DNA of 64,000 nt from Pseudomonas sp. S35 (GTDB lineage Bacteria; Pseudomonadota; Gammaproteobacteria; Pseudomonadales; Pseudomonadaceae): contig NZ_CP019431.1 of the NCBI RefSeq assembly GCF_009866765.1, forward strand, positions 3,596,001-3,660,000, given 5' to 3'. Positions 7,182 to 15,937 of this stretch are shown one piece after another (position 1 is the first letter of the stretch; every line of letters starts with the position of its first letter). A program made the position numbers and the translations under genes. The notes beneath the pieces were generated by a model, which had not been told where the DNA came from, made no database searches, and worked only from the letters and a program-made list of their open reading frames with translations.

Positions 7182-9449
7182 TTACCAGGAGTAACGCAAG
7201 CCCACGTTGGCGCCCCAAGGCTGATCCACATGCTTGCCCTTGCTGTGTTCAAAGTCGGCATGCAGTTGTAGGTTCTGCGACAACGATACCGCCACCCCCG
7301 CTCCCAGCTCGACGCGCGAACCCGACAAGTCGTTATTGAACACATGACCATTGACCGATGCTTTGTTGGCGTCGGCAAACTCGTGAGCCACTGCGGTTCG
7401 CAGGTACGGCTGAACGATGCTGCCGCTGTCCATGAGGAAATCACGCCCCACCGTCACACCCAACTTGCCGAGCACCGAGTGGGTGTCCTGCCCCTTGGCT
7501 TGCAGGCCGTTGTCCAAGCCGTAGTGCTTACCCTTGACCACAACCGTGGACGCTTGGGCAAACGGTTCGATAAAGAACTTATTATCCAGCTTGATATTGC
7601 GCCCGACTTCAACCGACGCGCCAATGCCGTTGGTGCCATATTTACCTTTGGCTTGCGCGCCGTCACTCAGTGCGACTTCGGAGCTGTTTTCAAAACGGTT
7701 GGCTTTGACTACACCGTCAAAATAATAACCGCTTGCTTCGTCAATCCAGGTTGCATAAAGACCGGCGTAGTAACTCTTGACCGTACCGGAAGTGCCGCGG
7801 CCCAAGTCCAGATCCGAATCACTATGACCTGCCATCACACCGACCAACCATTGGCTGTCTTCACTCAGTGGCGTATCGGCGCCCAAGGAAAAACCGCGCT
7901 GGGTCTGTTTGAAGCCCACACCGTTGGCATCAGACACCGAGTATTTGTTGCCATAACTACGGATCCAGCCACCCGCCTGAGCACCGTTATGCCGCAACTC
8001 CCCCATGCGGGTACGCAAGGAGCTCATCTCGCCATACCATACGGTAGGAGCCGTGTTGAACAAGGCCAGCACGGACCGCGTGCCTGGGCTGATCGTCCGC
8101 GCGCCCGGATCAAGGAACCAGTCATTGCCATCCTGCCTGAGCCCGTAGGACCAGGCGCCGACATCGACCGCGCCACCCACAAGGGAAAACTCTGCGTCAC
8201 CACCGCCGGCGTGCACAATGTGTACATCGCTTGGGGATACCGGTTCCAGGCCACTGCTGGCCACCAGGAGGCTGTGTTTACCCGTGGCATCGCCTTCGAT
8301 GTTCAGGAAATCATTCTGGCCACCGGCAAAGTCAACGCCCATCACAAAAGTGCCGTTACCGCTCAACGTGTCCAGGTCCAACTGATAAAACGCGTTGTCC
8401 CCCCCAAACCTTACCGTACCATCGGCAAGGCTCAGCGCACCGACCTGACTATCGCCGGTCAGGTTCCAGAACGATTGGTCGCCAACGCTGAGGCTGTCGA
8501 CGTTCAACAACGTGCCCGTGATCGAGGCGTTGTTCTGCAAGCTCAGGTTGGCATGGCTACCAGCCTCGACGAAAACATTGCCTTGTAGATGGCTGTTGTT
8601 GACGTTCATGTTGCCGGTGGCGCCACCCGTTACTTCGAGCAGATTGCCGTTGCCTCCAATCAGTTGCGAACCGTTGTTGACCTCGATAGTTGCAGTCGGT
8701 ACACGTCCCGGGCTACCGACAACCGCAATGGCGGCGCCCGTCCTGCCTTCCACTATGGACTGATCCAGCACCAGCGTGCCATCACCGGTCACGCCTGCTG
8801 CGCGGGCAATCCGTACGCCATTCTGCTCACCGACCAACCTGCTGCGCTGGGCAACGGCCGAACCGCCGATCAGTGATACACCCGTGCTGCCGGCAGCCGT
8901 GCCCTCAACCAAGGTATCAAGCAGATTCAGCACGCCAAACTGGGTGACCGAAGCACCTATTTGGGCGCCCTTGATCGTGCTATTGAAAACGTCGGCACGA
9001 GAACCGCTTGCACCCGCGCCATAAGTATTGAGTATCAGGCCGATCGACTGAGTACCTTCCAGATAACTGCCGGAAATGGTTGCGACACCGTCGGTCAGTT
9101 CCATGGCCGGGGCATGCTGCCCATCGCTCTTAACGATGGCGCCGTCTATCGTCACCGTGGACCCTTCCTGGGCGACGATGCGTTCGATAGTGCTGCCACC
9201 GGTAACGTTCAATTGCGCGCCCAAGCCACGAATAGCACCAGTCGTTGCGCCATTGACGGTCAACGAAGAATCTTTCAGAAGAGCCCAGTCCTTGACGGCT
9301 TCACCCGACTCGATGGTTTTCGACTCGCCGGGCCCTACAACTTCTGGCGTCGCATGCGCCTGTACCGCTACAACCAGCAGCAGGCCCAGAGAAGGAACTT
9401 TGATAGCCGCACTTAACGGTGAAAGTTTAAAAAAATCTTTGATGGACAT
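7182..9449 (-). CDS. Autotransporter (type Va) with pertactin-like passenger and beta-barrel
   Basis: A 755-residue protein. A signal sequence covers about residues 1-33 (SLGLLLVVAVQAHA). It is followed by a passenger of roughly 420 residues made of short beta-helix turns with many NGAT, NVTGG and NNSHLQGN motifs, as in pertactin-like adhesins. After the linker NTAPTVWYGEMSSLRTRMGELR comes the autotransporter barrel (about residues 490-755: GGWIRSYGNKYSVSD, QRGFSLGADTPL, WLVGVMAGHSDSD). The last residues LRYSW end in an aromatic residue, the BamA recognition signal. No protease or lipase catalytic motif is visible, so it is probably an adhesin or biofilm factor. It is monocistronic, with a terminator at 7134-7164. 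Confidence 0.92.
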   Translation of the reverse strand: MSIKDFFKLSPLSAAIKVPSLGLLLVVAVQAHATPEVVGPGESKTIESGEAVKDWALLKDSSLTVNGATTGAIRGLGAQLNVTGGSTIERIVAQEGSTVTIDGAIVKSDGQHAPAMELTDGVATISGSYLEGTQSIGLILNTYGAGASGSRADVFNSTIKGAQIGASVTQFGVLNLLDTLVEGTAAGSTGVSLIGGSAVAQRSRLVGEQNGVRIARAAGVTGDGTLVLDQSIVEGRTGAAIAVVGSPGRVPTATIEVNNGSQLIGGNGNLLEVTGGATGNMNVNNSHLQGNVFVEAGSHANLSLQNNASITGTLLNVDSLSVGDQSFWNLTGDSQVGALSLADGTVRFGGDNAFYQLDLDTLSGNGTFVMGVDFAGGQNDFLNIEGDATGKHSLLVASSGLEPVSPSDVHIVHAGGGDAEFSLVGGAVDVGAWSYGLRQDGNDWFLDPGARTISPGTRSVLALFNTAPTVWYGEMSSLRTRMGELRHNGAQAGGWIRSYGNKYSVSDANGVGFKQTQRGFSLGADTPLSEDSQWLVGVMAGHSDSDLDLGRGTSGTVKSYYAGLYATWIDEASGYYFDGVVKANRFENSSEVALSDGAQAKGKYGTNGIGASVEVGRNIKLDNKFFIEPFAQASTVVVKGKHYGLDNGLQAKGQDTHSVLGKLGVTVGRDFLMDSGSIVQPYLRTAVAHEFADANKASVNGHVFNNDLSGSRVELGAGVAVSLSQNLQLHADFEHSKGKHVDQPWGANVGLRYSW

Positions 9450-9611
9450 GCAGTAACACTCGCGTTGATGAATTTGCCTGAATCAATGGCATGGCTCGTT
9501 CCCAAGGAGTGGAGCCAGACCTGTAGAGGCCGCGAGGTTATAGTTGGCAGGAGTAAGCGTAAGTAGGATAAGTCTGAAGATTGGAAGAGAAAGACTGTCG
9601 ATACGATGAAA

Positions 9612-9648
9612 GAAAAAAGGGCGTCGGAGGAACCTTTCCGACGCCCTT
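9612..9648 (-). terminator. Rho-independent terminator of the Ig-module gene
   Basis: GGGCGTCGGA (9619-9628) pairs with TCCGACGCCC (9637-9646). Read on the minus strand the hairpin is followed by six T. It lies 41 bases after the stop of the gene at 9689-11668. The 240-base gap 9450-9688 otherwise holds only the presumed promoter region of the autotransporter; I see no gene in it. Confidence 0.88.
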
Positions 9649-9688
9649 ACAAGGAATTTACCTTAATTCCCACACATTACCGAACCCA

Positions 9689-11668
9689 CTATGGCAAGCC
9701 TGAAAGATCACACGTGTTATTGGATGAGTACATCCTCACAGGGATGACTGCCGGCACCGATCGCGCCCAGGTCCCACCTAAATCAACGGAATAGCGTAAC
9801 CACGCGGACGCGAACGGTGCCGCGAACCCCTCGATAGGCTTAAGGAAGGGAACGTAGGGGCCGTAGTGGAACATGAAGCCATCCCGCGCAGTCTCTGCAG
9901 TGAGCGTGATCGTCTGCGATCCCGTCGTGCCAGCAATTGCCGGTAATGCGCCGTCCAGGCCTATCGAACCATGGAACTCAATAACGACTTGCACACCGTC
10001 GGAGAAATAAGCAGGACTTGGAGGAATCCACACCTCAAGATACCTGTCAGCCCACGGCAAAGCGGGCCCCCCTTTTAAGGCTGGGCAGGTTAAACGCCCA
10101 CGGGGATCTCCACTCCAAGATGTGACATTGCGAAATTCCGCCTCATCCATCACGTGCTCGATCGCATCGTCCACCTCTACCTCCCTGGGTAGCGACACGT
10201 TAAGGTTCTTGGAGTCCTGTTCCCTGACGGTATAGAATACGTCTTTAATGTTGTTGCCCATGGTGGCAATTTCAACCTTATCCAGGTCGATTACGATGGA
10301 ATCACCCGGCGCTTCACCCGACAGAACATGCGTGCCAACCAGTACCGACGGACTGTCCCACCACACTTCGATAATGTCGTTGCCACGCGGAGATGGCGTT
10401 GTCCACAACGTGATAAGCGCCTGTATCGCACCGGGATCGTCGAAGTCGTCTTTATCCAGATAATTAAGCGTAGGCGCCGACGCGGGGCCACGTACATCCA
10501 AAGGGACGAGATCAGGGTTTGGATCACCCGGAATTGCCGGAATGGGACCCGGTGCCCATAGGTTTACATCAATTTCAGTGACCGTAGCCGGGGTATCCGT
10601 GCCGCCATTGCGATGTATCTCGTAGGTAGCCTGGGTGGTGACCGTCACCGTACTCGTGCCGAACTCATCAAGGATCAGTTGAGGCGGCAACGTCACATCA
10701 AAATCGAACACCCCCGTGAGCGGAAGGGGTCCATGAGTCTGGCTACCCCACTTGATGGTGAACTGATCACCAGGCTGGTAGGGGTAAGAGGGAATCGACG
10801 CCGTGACATTGGCTTGCCACTCAGGAATGTCGATCAGACTATCAGGTGTCTGCTCACGAATGATCAAAGGCGCCAGGACCAGCCCGGAACTGCGTTTGAG
10901 TATTCTCCCCTGGGTCCGGGATAACTCACTTGGGTTACCTGCGGCATCAATCAGTTGATAGACAAAAAACAAAATACCGTCTAGCAAAAGAGGGTTATTG
11001 AAAAACGTATTGGGCAAATCAATCACTGCGCCTGTTTGCGGAAATGGCACTGTATTCAGGGGAGGCCCATTATCGGCGGGGGTATCATGCGTGAACCAGT
11101 AACGCACAGTATCGCCAGCCTCCCAGTCCGGATGGGCGGGAATCGTAAACGTGAAATCAGGATTCGCATCAATGACCGCCTGGGTAATGATATCTGCCGT
11201 TGTTGGGAGAAAATCGGGGAATTCAACAATCTGAGGTTTAACTGAGCTGCCCAGGCTTTTCCCCGGTCCGTACAAGTCTATATCTGCGGTGCTCGCCTCT
11301 GAAAAGTCGGTGTAGATCCCCCCCAGGCCATTTTTGACCTTATGCCTGAACTCATATTGACCATGATTAAGGACAGGCATTGGAATGACACGCTCAACGG
11401 TAGGCGTCGAAATCATCACCGGAAAGTGAATAGTCCACAGTTCCGTCCATTTGTCTATTCCGACCGGGCTCCATTCGATGGTTACATAGTCGTCGTCGTC
11501 AGGCGCCGCCCATGTTCTCATTAGAAATCTCAGCCCATTATTGGCATCTAAACCCGCACGAAGGATTTTTCCGCTTACACCGTCGAGTGCATCCGGGTAT
11601 TCAGGGGCGCTCAAATTAGGATCATCGAAACCAGTCAACACCACGTTTTTGCGTTTTTTAGTGGGCAT
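9689..11668 (-). CDS. Large protein of tandem Ig-like modules, paralogue A (hypothetical)
   Basis: A 659-residue soluble protein without signal peptide or membrane segment; function unknown. It is a paralogue of the gene directly upstream (11817-13757): both start with MP.K...(L/M)GFD.PNL.AP.YPDAL.G and stay alignable for most of their length. Within the chain a module of about 110-130 residues recurs. It is marked by EAGDTVRYWFTHDTPADNGPP, PGDQFTIKWGSQTHGP, GNDIIEVWWDS and DGVQVVIEFHGS, each with a GD/GN..(I/V)...W strand typical of Ig-like or fibronectin-like folds. GGCAGGAGAA precedes the ATG at 11668. This suggests a binding or structural protein. It may be expressed with paralogue B, 148 bases upstream. 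Confidence 0.8.
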   Translation of the reverse strand: MPTKKRKNVVLTGFDDPNLSAPEYPDALDGVSGKILRAGLDANNGLRFLMRTWAAPDDDDYVTIEWSPVGIDKWTELWTIHFPVMISTPTVERVIPMPVLNHGQYEFRHKVKNGLGGIYTDFSEASTADIDLYGPGKSLGSSVKPQIVEFPDFLPTTADIITQAVIDANPDFTFTIPAHPDWEAGDTVRYWFTHDTPADNGPPLNTVPFPQTGAVIDLPNTFFNNPLLLDGILFFVYQLIDAAGNPSELSRTQGRILKRSSGLVLAPLIIREQTPDSLIDIPEWQANVTASIPSYPYQPGDQFTIKWGSQTHGPLPLTGVFDFDVTLPPQLILDEFGTSTVTVTTQATYEIHRNGGTDTPATVTEIDVNLWAPGPIPAIPGDPNPDLVPLDVRGPASAPTLNYLDKDDFDDPGAIQALITLWTTPSPRGNDIIEVWWDSPSVLVGTHVLSGEAPGDSIVIDLDKVEIATMGNNIKDVFYTVREQDSKNLNVSLPREVEVDDAIEHVMDEAEFRNVTSWSGDPRGRLTCPALKGGPALPWADRYLEVWIPPSPAYFSDGVQVVIEFHGSIGLDGALPAIAGTTGSQTITLTAETARDGFMFHYGPYVPFLKPIEGFAAPFASAWLRYSVDLGGTWARSVPAVIPVRMYSSNNTCDLSGLP

Positions 11669-11816
11669 TTCATTTTCTCCTGCCTGATTGAAGCGGCGTG
11701 AAGATCGACGTTCCAGCAACACCCACTACTTGGCTTAACAGGCGCCAGGCATTACACAAGCCAACGTAAATCACGTGCCGCACTTACTCACGGTATACAA
11801 TACAAGTGTTTTATAT

Positions 11817-13757
11817 TTACTCCGGGCCGTTACCATCTGGACGACAGTAAATGATCGGGTTACTTGCATAAACACGATCAAACTTCAAATAACGCGGTTG
11901 AATAGAGCTGCCGATGAGCACCGTGCCTCTCCAGATACTAAATTGCGCGGCACCGCCTGCGTTATTTTTCAGGGGCTGCGTATTGGGATGATAAGGAATG
12001 AAAAATATATGCCCGCCCGCTACTTCATCATCGTTACTCCAATACTCCCGGAAATCGCCCACCGTTTCAGGTATGACTTCTCCACCCCCGGCAAATCCCG
12101 TTGTTCCAACCCAACTCAACCGTATTTCATCACCGGGCCTGATCGCAGAGTGCTTATTGACCCTGATACGTACACCCTCCCAGATCTTTGGAATACTTTG
12201 GCAATTGAACCACCCGTCGACCGCGTCTGGCGCATCAGGCCGGGGGAAGGACACCGGCCCTGTCAGATCCACCTCGACAGGTGTGGACTCGGACAGGTTC
12301 TCGTTCAAAGACCCTCGCTCACTCACCGTATAGAAGAGGTTTTTGAAACCAACGCCCAAAGTGGCCAAAGCGGTCTTGTCCAAGTCGATCTCGATTGACG
12401 CGCCGGGCCCTTCCATGCCGAGCGTATGGGTACCGACCAGAAGCGATTTGCTGCCCCAATACACATGGATCAAATCATTCAATCGAGGTGAGGGCGTTAC
12501 CCACAGGGTGATAAGCGCGACGATCGCTTCGGCACTGTCAAAGTCGGCTTTGCTCAGGAAATCGCGCGTGGGGCGGGATGCCGGACCGACTGCATGCACG
12601 CTGGGGAGGTCTGGGTTCTCGTCACCCGGGATGGGTGGGGGTGGCCCTGGAGCCCACAAATTTACACGAATTTTGGTGGCCATTAATGGCGAAGTAGAGC
12701 TGCCGCTGCGCAGTACCGTATAGGTGGCCGAGGTTTCGACAGGCAGGGTGCTCGCGCCGAACTCATCGGCGATCAGTTGAGCGGGCAAGGGAATCTCAAA
12801 ATCGAATACGCCAGTCAGAGGAATAGGACCATGGGTTTGGCTTCCCCACCGGATGATGGCCTGATCACCGGACTTGTAGGCATAGTTAGAAATCGCCACC
12901 CTGACACCGGCACGCCATTCTGGAATATCGATCAACCCATTCGGAATAATTTCGCGAATGATCAACGGATTAAGGACCAGGCCGGAATCACGCTGGAGAA
13001 TGCGCCCCTGAGTCCTCGACAACTCGCTAGCATTGCCTGCGGCATCCGTCAACAAATAGACAAAAAACCAAGTGCCATCCTGCACCAATGGGTTGTTAAA
13101 AAACGTATTCGCCAGCGCGATCTTAAGACCCCCTACCGGAATGGGTAACGTATCGAGGGGGGGGCCATTGTCGGCGGGAATATCCTGCGTAAACCAGTAA
13201 GAGACGCGGTCGCCATCCTCCCAGTCGGCGTAGGGATTGACCTCAAATACAAAGAACGGGTTCGCATCAATCACCGCCTGAGTGATGATATGGCCAGGTG
13301 TGGCGAGAAAGTCTGGAAACTTAACAAGCGGCGGTTTAACGGAACTACCCAAGCGTTTAAACGGCGCGAACAAATCAATATCGGCCAGGCTGGCGTGCGA
13401 GAAGTCGGTATACGGGCCTCCGATACCATTTTTAACTTTATACCTGAACTCATATCGCCCGTGGTTGAGGATGGTCGAAGGAATCACACGTTCGACGGTC
13501 GGTGTTGTAATTTGTGAAGGAAAGTGCAGCGTATCCAACACCGTCCAGACATTGACCCCCACGGGGCTCCATTCAATGGTTACATAGTCGCCGTCGTCCG
13601 GTGCGGCCCATGTTTGCATTAAAAAGCGCAACCCGTTACTTGCATCGTATAACAGGCGATTGATCTTGCCATCACGCCCATTGAGCGCGTCTGGATATTG
13701 CGGCGCCAATAAGTTCGGGCTGTCAAACCCCATTGTAATCACTTGCTTGCTGGGCAT
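11817..13757 (-). CDS. Large protein of tandem Ig-like modules, paralogue B (hypothetical)
   Basis: A 646-residue protein, closely related to the gene at 9689-11668 and in the same orientation, so a tandem duplication. Shared blocks include SNGLRFLMQTWAAPDD.DYVTIEWSPVG, TPTVERVIP, FLATPGHIITQAVIDANP, WFTQDIPADNGPPL and FFNNPL...WFFVYLLTDAAGN.SELSRTQGRIL. C-terminal parts diverge most (NKHSAIRPGDEIRLSWVGT, then GEVIPETVGDF). The ATG at 13757 follows GGCCAGGAGAAACTGAA; the open frame continues further upstream but without a ribosome site. No signal peptide. The shared 19-base element lies 166 bases upstream. The role is unknown; a surface-independent lectin- or toxin-accessory-like role is only a guess. 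Confidence 0.8.
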   Translation of the reverse strand: MPSKQVITMGFDSPNLLAPQYPDALNGRDGKINRLLYDASNGLRFLMQTWAAPDDGDYVTIEWSPVGVNVWTVLDTLHFPSQITTPTVERVIPSTILNHGRYEFRYKVKNGIGGPYTDFSHASLADIDLFAPFKRLGSSVKPPLVKFPDFLATPGHIITQAVIDANPFFVFEVNPYADWEDGDRVSYWFTQDIPADNGPPLDTLPIPVGGLKIALANTFFNNPLVQDGTWFFVYLLTDAAGNASELSRTQGRILQRDSGLVLNPLIIREIIPNGLIDIPEWRAGVRVAISNYAYKSGDQAIIRWGSQTHGPIPLTGVFDFEIPLPAQLIADEFGASTLPVETSATYTVLRSGSSTSPLMATKIRVNLWAPGPPPPIPGDENPDLPSVHAVGPASRPTRDFLSKADFDSAEAIVALITLWVTPSPRLNDLIHVYWGSKSLLVGTHTLGMEGPGASIEIDLDKTALATLGVGFKNLFYTVSERGSLNENLSESTPVEVDLTGPVSFPRPDAPDAVDGWFNCQSIPKIWEGVRIRVNKHSAIRPGDEIRLSWVGTTGFAGGGEVIPETVGDFREYWSNDDEVAGGHIFFIPYHPNTQPLKNNAGGAAQFSIWRGTVLIGSSIQPRYLKFDRVYASNPIIYCRPDGNGPE

Positions 13758-13923
13758 TTCAGTTTCTCCTGGCCTGACAGTCGCGGCTTGAAACCTCGTG
13801 TTCGCACACTCCCCGCAAATAGGCATTACCCAACCGCATCCGACACAAAAAGGCGAGGAGGACACGTAGCCCGTTTTGAAAGCGTTCTGAGGCAAATTAA
13901 ACGCCTCAACCGTCGGCCTGAAT

Positions 13924-13942
13924 ACTGTCAGAACTAACAGGT
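13924..13942 (-). promoter_or_regulatory. Shared near-palindromic upstream element, copy 2
   Basis: Read on the minus strand this is ACCTGTTAGTTCTGACAGT, identical over 19 bases to 5682-5700. It precedes the Ig-module gene starting at 13757. The gap 13758-14072 (315 bases) holds this element, the leader of the Ig-module gene, the first PtxS operator and the ptxS ribosome site. It is therefore a divergent control region. Confidence 0.5.
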
Positions 13943-14020
13943 AGGCCGTGCCGTCTGTCGCTTTCTCCGTCGGGGGCACCTTACGTAGCGCTTGACCCAC
14001 GCCTTGTTCATGGTGTTTCC

Positions 14021-14034
14021 TGAAACCGGTTTCA
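14021..14034 (+). promoter_or_regulatory. PtxS operator 1 (TGAAACCGGTTTCA)
   Basis: A perfect 14-base palindrome TGAAACCGGTTTCA, the known binding sequence of PtxS in P. putida and P. aeruginosa. It lies 38 bases before the ptxS start and indicates autoregulation. An identical copy precedes kguE. Confidence 0.9.
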
Positions 14035-14072
14035 GCCCAGTCGATACGACTCCAATAAGAAAGGCCGACCTC

Positions 14073-15107
14073 TTGACCTCCTTCTCCACTGCCCAGCGTT
14101 CCCGCGTCACCATGCTCGACGTCGCCCAGCGCGCCGGGGTTTCCAAGGCCAGCGTCTCGCGTTTTATCGGCGACGACCGCGCCCTGCTCTCCGACGCTAT
14201 CGCTTTGCGCATCGAGCAGGCTATCGACGATCTCGGCTACCGCCCCAACCAGATGGCTCGTGGTTTGAAACGTGGCCGCACGCGCCTGATCGGCATGCTG
14301 GTGGCCGATATCCGCAACCCCTACTCCATTGCCGTGATGCACGGCGTCGAAACCGCCTGCCGCCAACACGGCTACAGCCTGGTGGTGTGCAACACCGACC
14401 GCGATGACGAGCAAGAACGCCAGCACCTGGCGGCACTGCGTTCGTACAACATCGAAGGGTTGATCGTGAACACCCTCGGTCATCACCTCGACCAATTGCT
14501 GGAACTGCAACGGGAAATGCCCCTGGTGCTGGTGGACCGCAAGGTCGAGCCGCTGCACAGCGACCTGGTGGGGCTGGATAACCCGGCGGCGGTGCGCATG
14601 GCGGTGGAACACCTGGAACAACAGGGTTATCGCGACGTATTGCTGGTGAGCGAGGCCGCCGACGGCACCAGTTCACGGGTCGAACGCCTGGGCAGTTTCA
14701 CGGCCGAGATTGGCCGGCGCCCGGCGCTGACCGGCGCGGTACTGGAACTGGATGGCAACCTCGAAAGCGGCCTACAGGCGTTTCTCGCCAAACCGGGTCC
14801 CAAGGCGATGTTCTGTGCCAACGGCGTTGCCGCACTGGCCTGTACCCGTGCGCTCAAGACGTTGGGCTGCAACCTGTTCGATGACGTCGGCCTGATCGCT
14901 CTGGATGACCTGGACTGGTATCCATTGGTGGGGAATGGGATCACTGCCCTCGCCCAACCGACTGAGGCGATTGGCGCCAGCGCGTTCGACTGCCTGCTCA
15001 AGCGTTTGCGCGGTGACGATGCGCCAACGCGCACCCTGGATTTTCTGCCACACCTGATCATACGAGGCTCAACCCTGCGCTTGGATCAACGCGCCATTGT
15101 GGATTGA
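14073..15107 (+). CDS. ptxS: PtxS, LacI-family repressor of 2-ketogluconate use
   Basis: A LacI/GalR regulator of 344 residues. The N-terminal helix-turn-helix VTMLDVAQRAGVSKASVSRF is followed by the hinge YRPNQMARGLKRGRT and a periplasmic-binding-protein-like sensor domain (LIGMLVADIRNPYSIAVMHG). This matches PtxS, which releases its operator when 2-ketogluconate binds. The TTG at 14073 is chosen because AAGAAAGG precedes it by eight bases and because the operator at 14021-14034 must lie upstream; an ATG at 14112 inside the HTH is too late. It lies directly before the kgu operon, with operators in front of both itself and kguE, as in other fluorescent pseudomonads. Confidence 0.93.
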   Translation: MTSFSTAQRSRVTMLDVAQRAGVSKASVSRFIGDDRALLSDAIALRIEQAIDDLGYRPNQMARGLKRGRTRLIGMLVADIRNPYSIAVMHGVETACRQHGYSLVVCNTDRDDEQERQHLAALRSYNIEGLIVNTLGHHLDQLLELQREMPLVLVDRKVEPLHSDLVGLDNPAAVRMAVEHLEQQGYRDVLLVSEAADGTSSRVERLGSFTAEIGRRPALTGAVLELDGNLESGLQAFLAKPGPKAMFCANGVAALACTRALKTLGCNLFDDVGLIALDDLDWYPLVGNGITALAQPTEAIGASAFDCLLKRLRGDDAPTRTLDFLPHLIIRGSTLRLDQRAIVD

Positions 15108-15127
15108 ATCTTCATCACGTCGAAAAA

Positions 15128-15141
15128 TGAAACCGGTTTCA
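15128..15141 (+). promoter_or_regulatory. PtxS operator 2, controlling kguEKTD
   Basis: A second perfect TGAAACCGGTTTCA, 13 bases before the kguE start and 20 bases after the ptxS stop. Bound PtxS would block the kgu promoter or early elongation; 2-ketogluconate would relieve it. Confidence 0.92.
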
Positions 15142-15147
15142 GAGGTA

Positions 15148-15155
15148 AACAACAA
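15148..15155 (+). promoter_or_regulatory. CA motif (Hfq/Crc target) overlapping the kguE start codon
   Basis: AACAACAA fits the AANAANAA catabolite-activity motif bound by Hfq with Crc in Pseudomonas mRNAs. It sits between the ribosome site GAGGT and the ATG and overlaps its first base. This is where bound Hfq would stop initiation when better carbon sources are present. Confidence 0.6.
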
Positions 15156-15937
15156 TGCATAAATACCCCGTCTCCATCAGCCTTTCCAGCTATGGCGCCG
15201 ACTTGGTCCGCCAGCAAGGCCAGCTGAGTTTTGTCGACCTGCTGGCAGCCGCCGGCGCCAAGCGCATCGAGTGGCGTGAGGAATTATTGACCGCCGAACA
15301 GCCTGACGAGCTGGCCCAGGCCGCCGCCGAAAAGGGGTTGGAAGCTGTGTTCTCATCGCCTCTGGAACTCTGGGTTGCCCGACGCGCCCAGCCCAACGCC
15401 GAACTGAACGCCACCCTGGACCGTGCCCAAGCCTTTGGCGCACGCTGGCTGAAAGTCTCCCTCGGCTACTTTACCGACACCAACGACCTGGAAAGCCTGC
15501 ACGCCCTGCTCAACCGTCACCCGGTCCAACTGTTGGTAGAAAACGACCAGACCTTGCACGGCGGGCGTATCGAGCCGATGCAACGTTTCTTCACTGAAGT
15601 CGAGCGCCTGGGCCTGCCGGTAAAAATGACCTTCGACATCGGCAACTGGCAGTGGCAGGACCAATCCGCGCTCACCGCCGCACGCTTGCTGGGCCGACAT
15701 GTGGATTACCTGCACTGCAAGGCCGTGGCCCGCCGCCCCGACGGCAAACTGGTGGCGCTGCCGCCCGGCGCTACCGACCTGCATCTGTGGGAACAACTGC
15801 TCAAGCACATGACTCAAGGGATTACACGGGCAGTGGAATTCCCGTTGCAGGGCGATGACCTGGTCGACGTCACTGCGCAGCAAGTCGCCACGCTTGCCCT
15901 GCTTGGTCAGCCGCGTGAGGAGAATGCCCATGTCTGA
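15155..15937 (+). CDS. kguE: KguE, TIM-barrel epimerase-like protein of 2-ketogluconate use
   Basis: A 260-residue protein of the xylose-isomerase-like TIM-barrel / sugar phosphate isomerase-epimerase family. Visible family elements are KRIEWREELL near residue 30, WLKVSLGYF, LLVENDQTLHGG near 125 (metal-ligand Glu region) and MTFDIGNWQWQ near 158. First gene of kguEKTD. Its exact catalytic step is not settled in the literature I know; the operon as a whole converts imported 2-ketogluconate to 6-phosphogluconate. Its last codons overlap the start of kguK, so translation is coupled. Regulated by PtxS (operator at 15128) and probably by Crc/Hfq. Confidence 0.92.
   Translation: MHKYPVSISLSSYGADLVRQQGQLSFVDLLAAAGAKRIEWREELLTAEQPDELAQAAAEKGLEAVFSSPLELWVARRAQPNAELNATLDRAQAFGARWLKVSLGYFTDTNDLESLHALLNRHPVQLLVENDQTLHGGRIEPMQRFFTEVERLGLPVKMTFDIGNWQWQDQSALTAARLLGRHVDYLHCKAVARRPDGKLVALPPGATDLHLWEQLLKHMTQGITRAVEFPLQGDDLVDVTAQQVATLALLGQPREENAHV

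Noticed and set aside
9606..9794. 62-codon open frame on the plus strand
   Set aside because: Begins inside the terminator stem and runs antisense into the Ig-module gene; no ribosome site.
13758..14621. N-terminal extension of the Ig-module paralogue B frame
   Set aside because: The added part lies antisense to ptxS and reads as low-complexity His/Gln sequence. The start with a ribosome site is at 13757.
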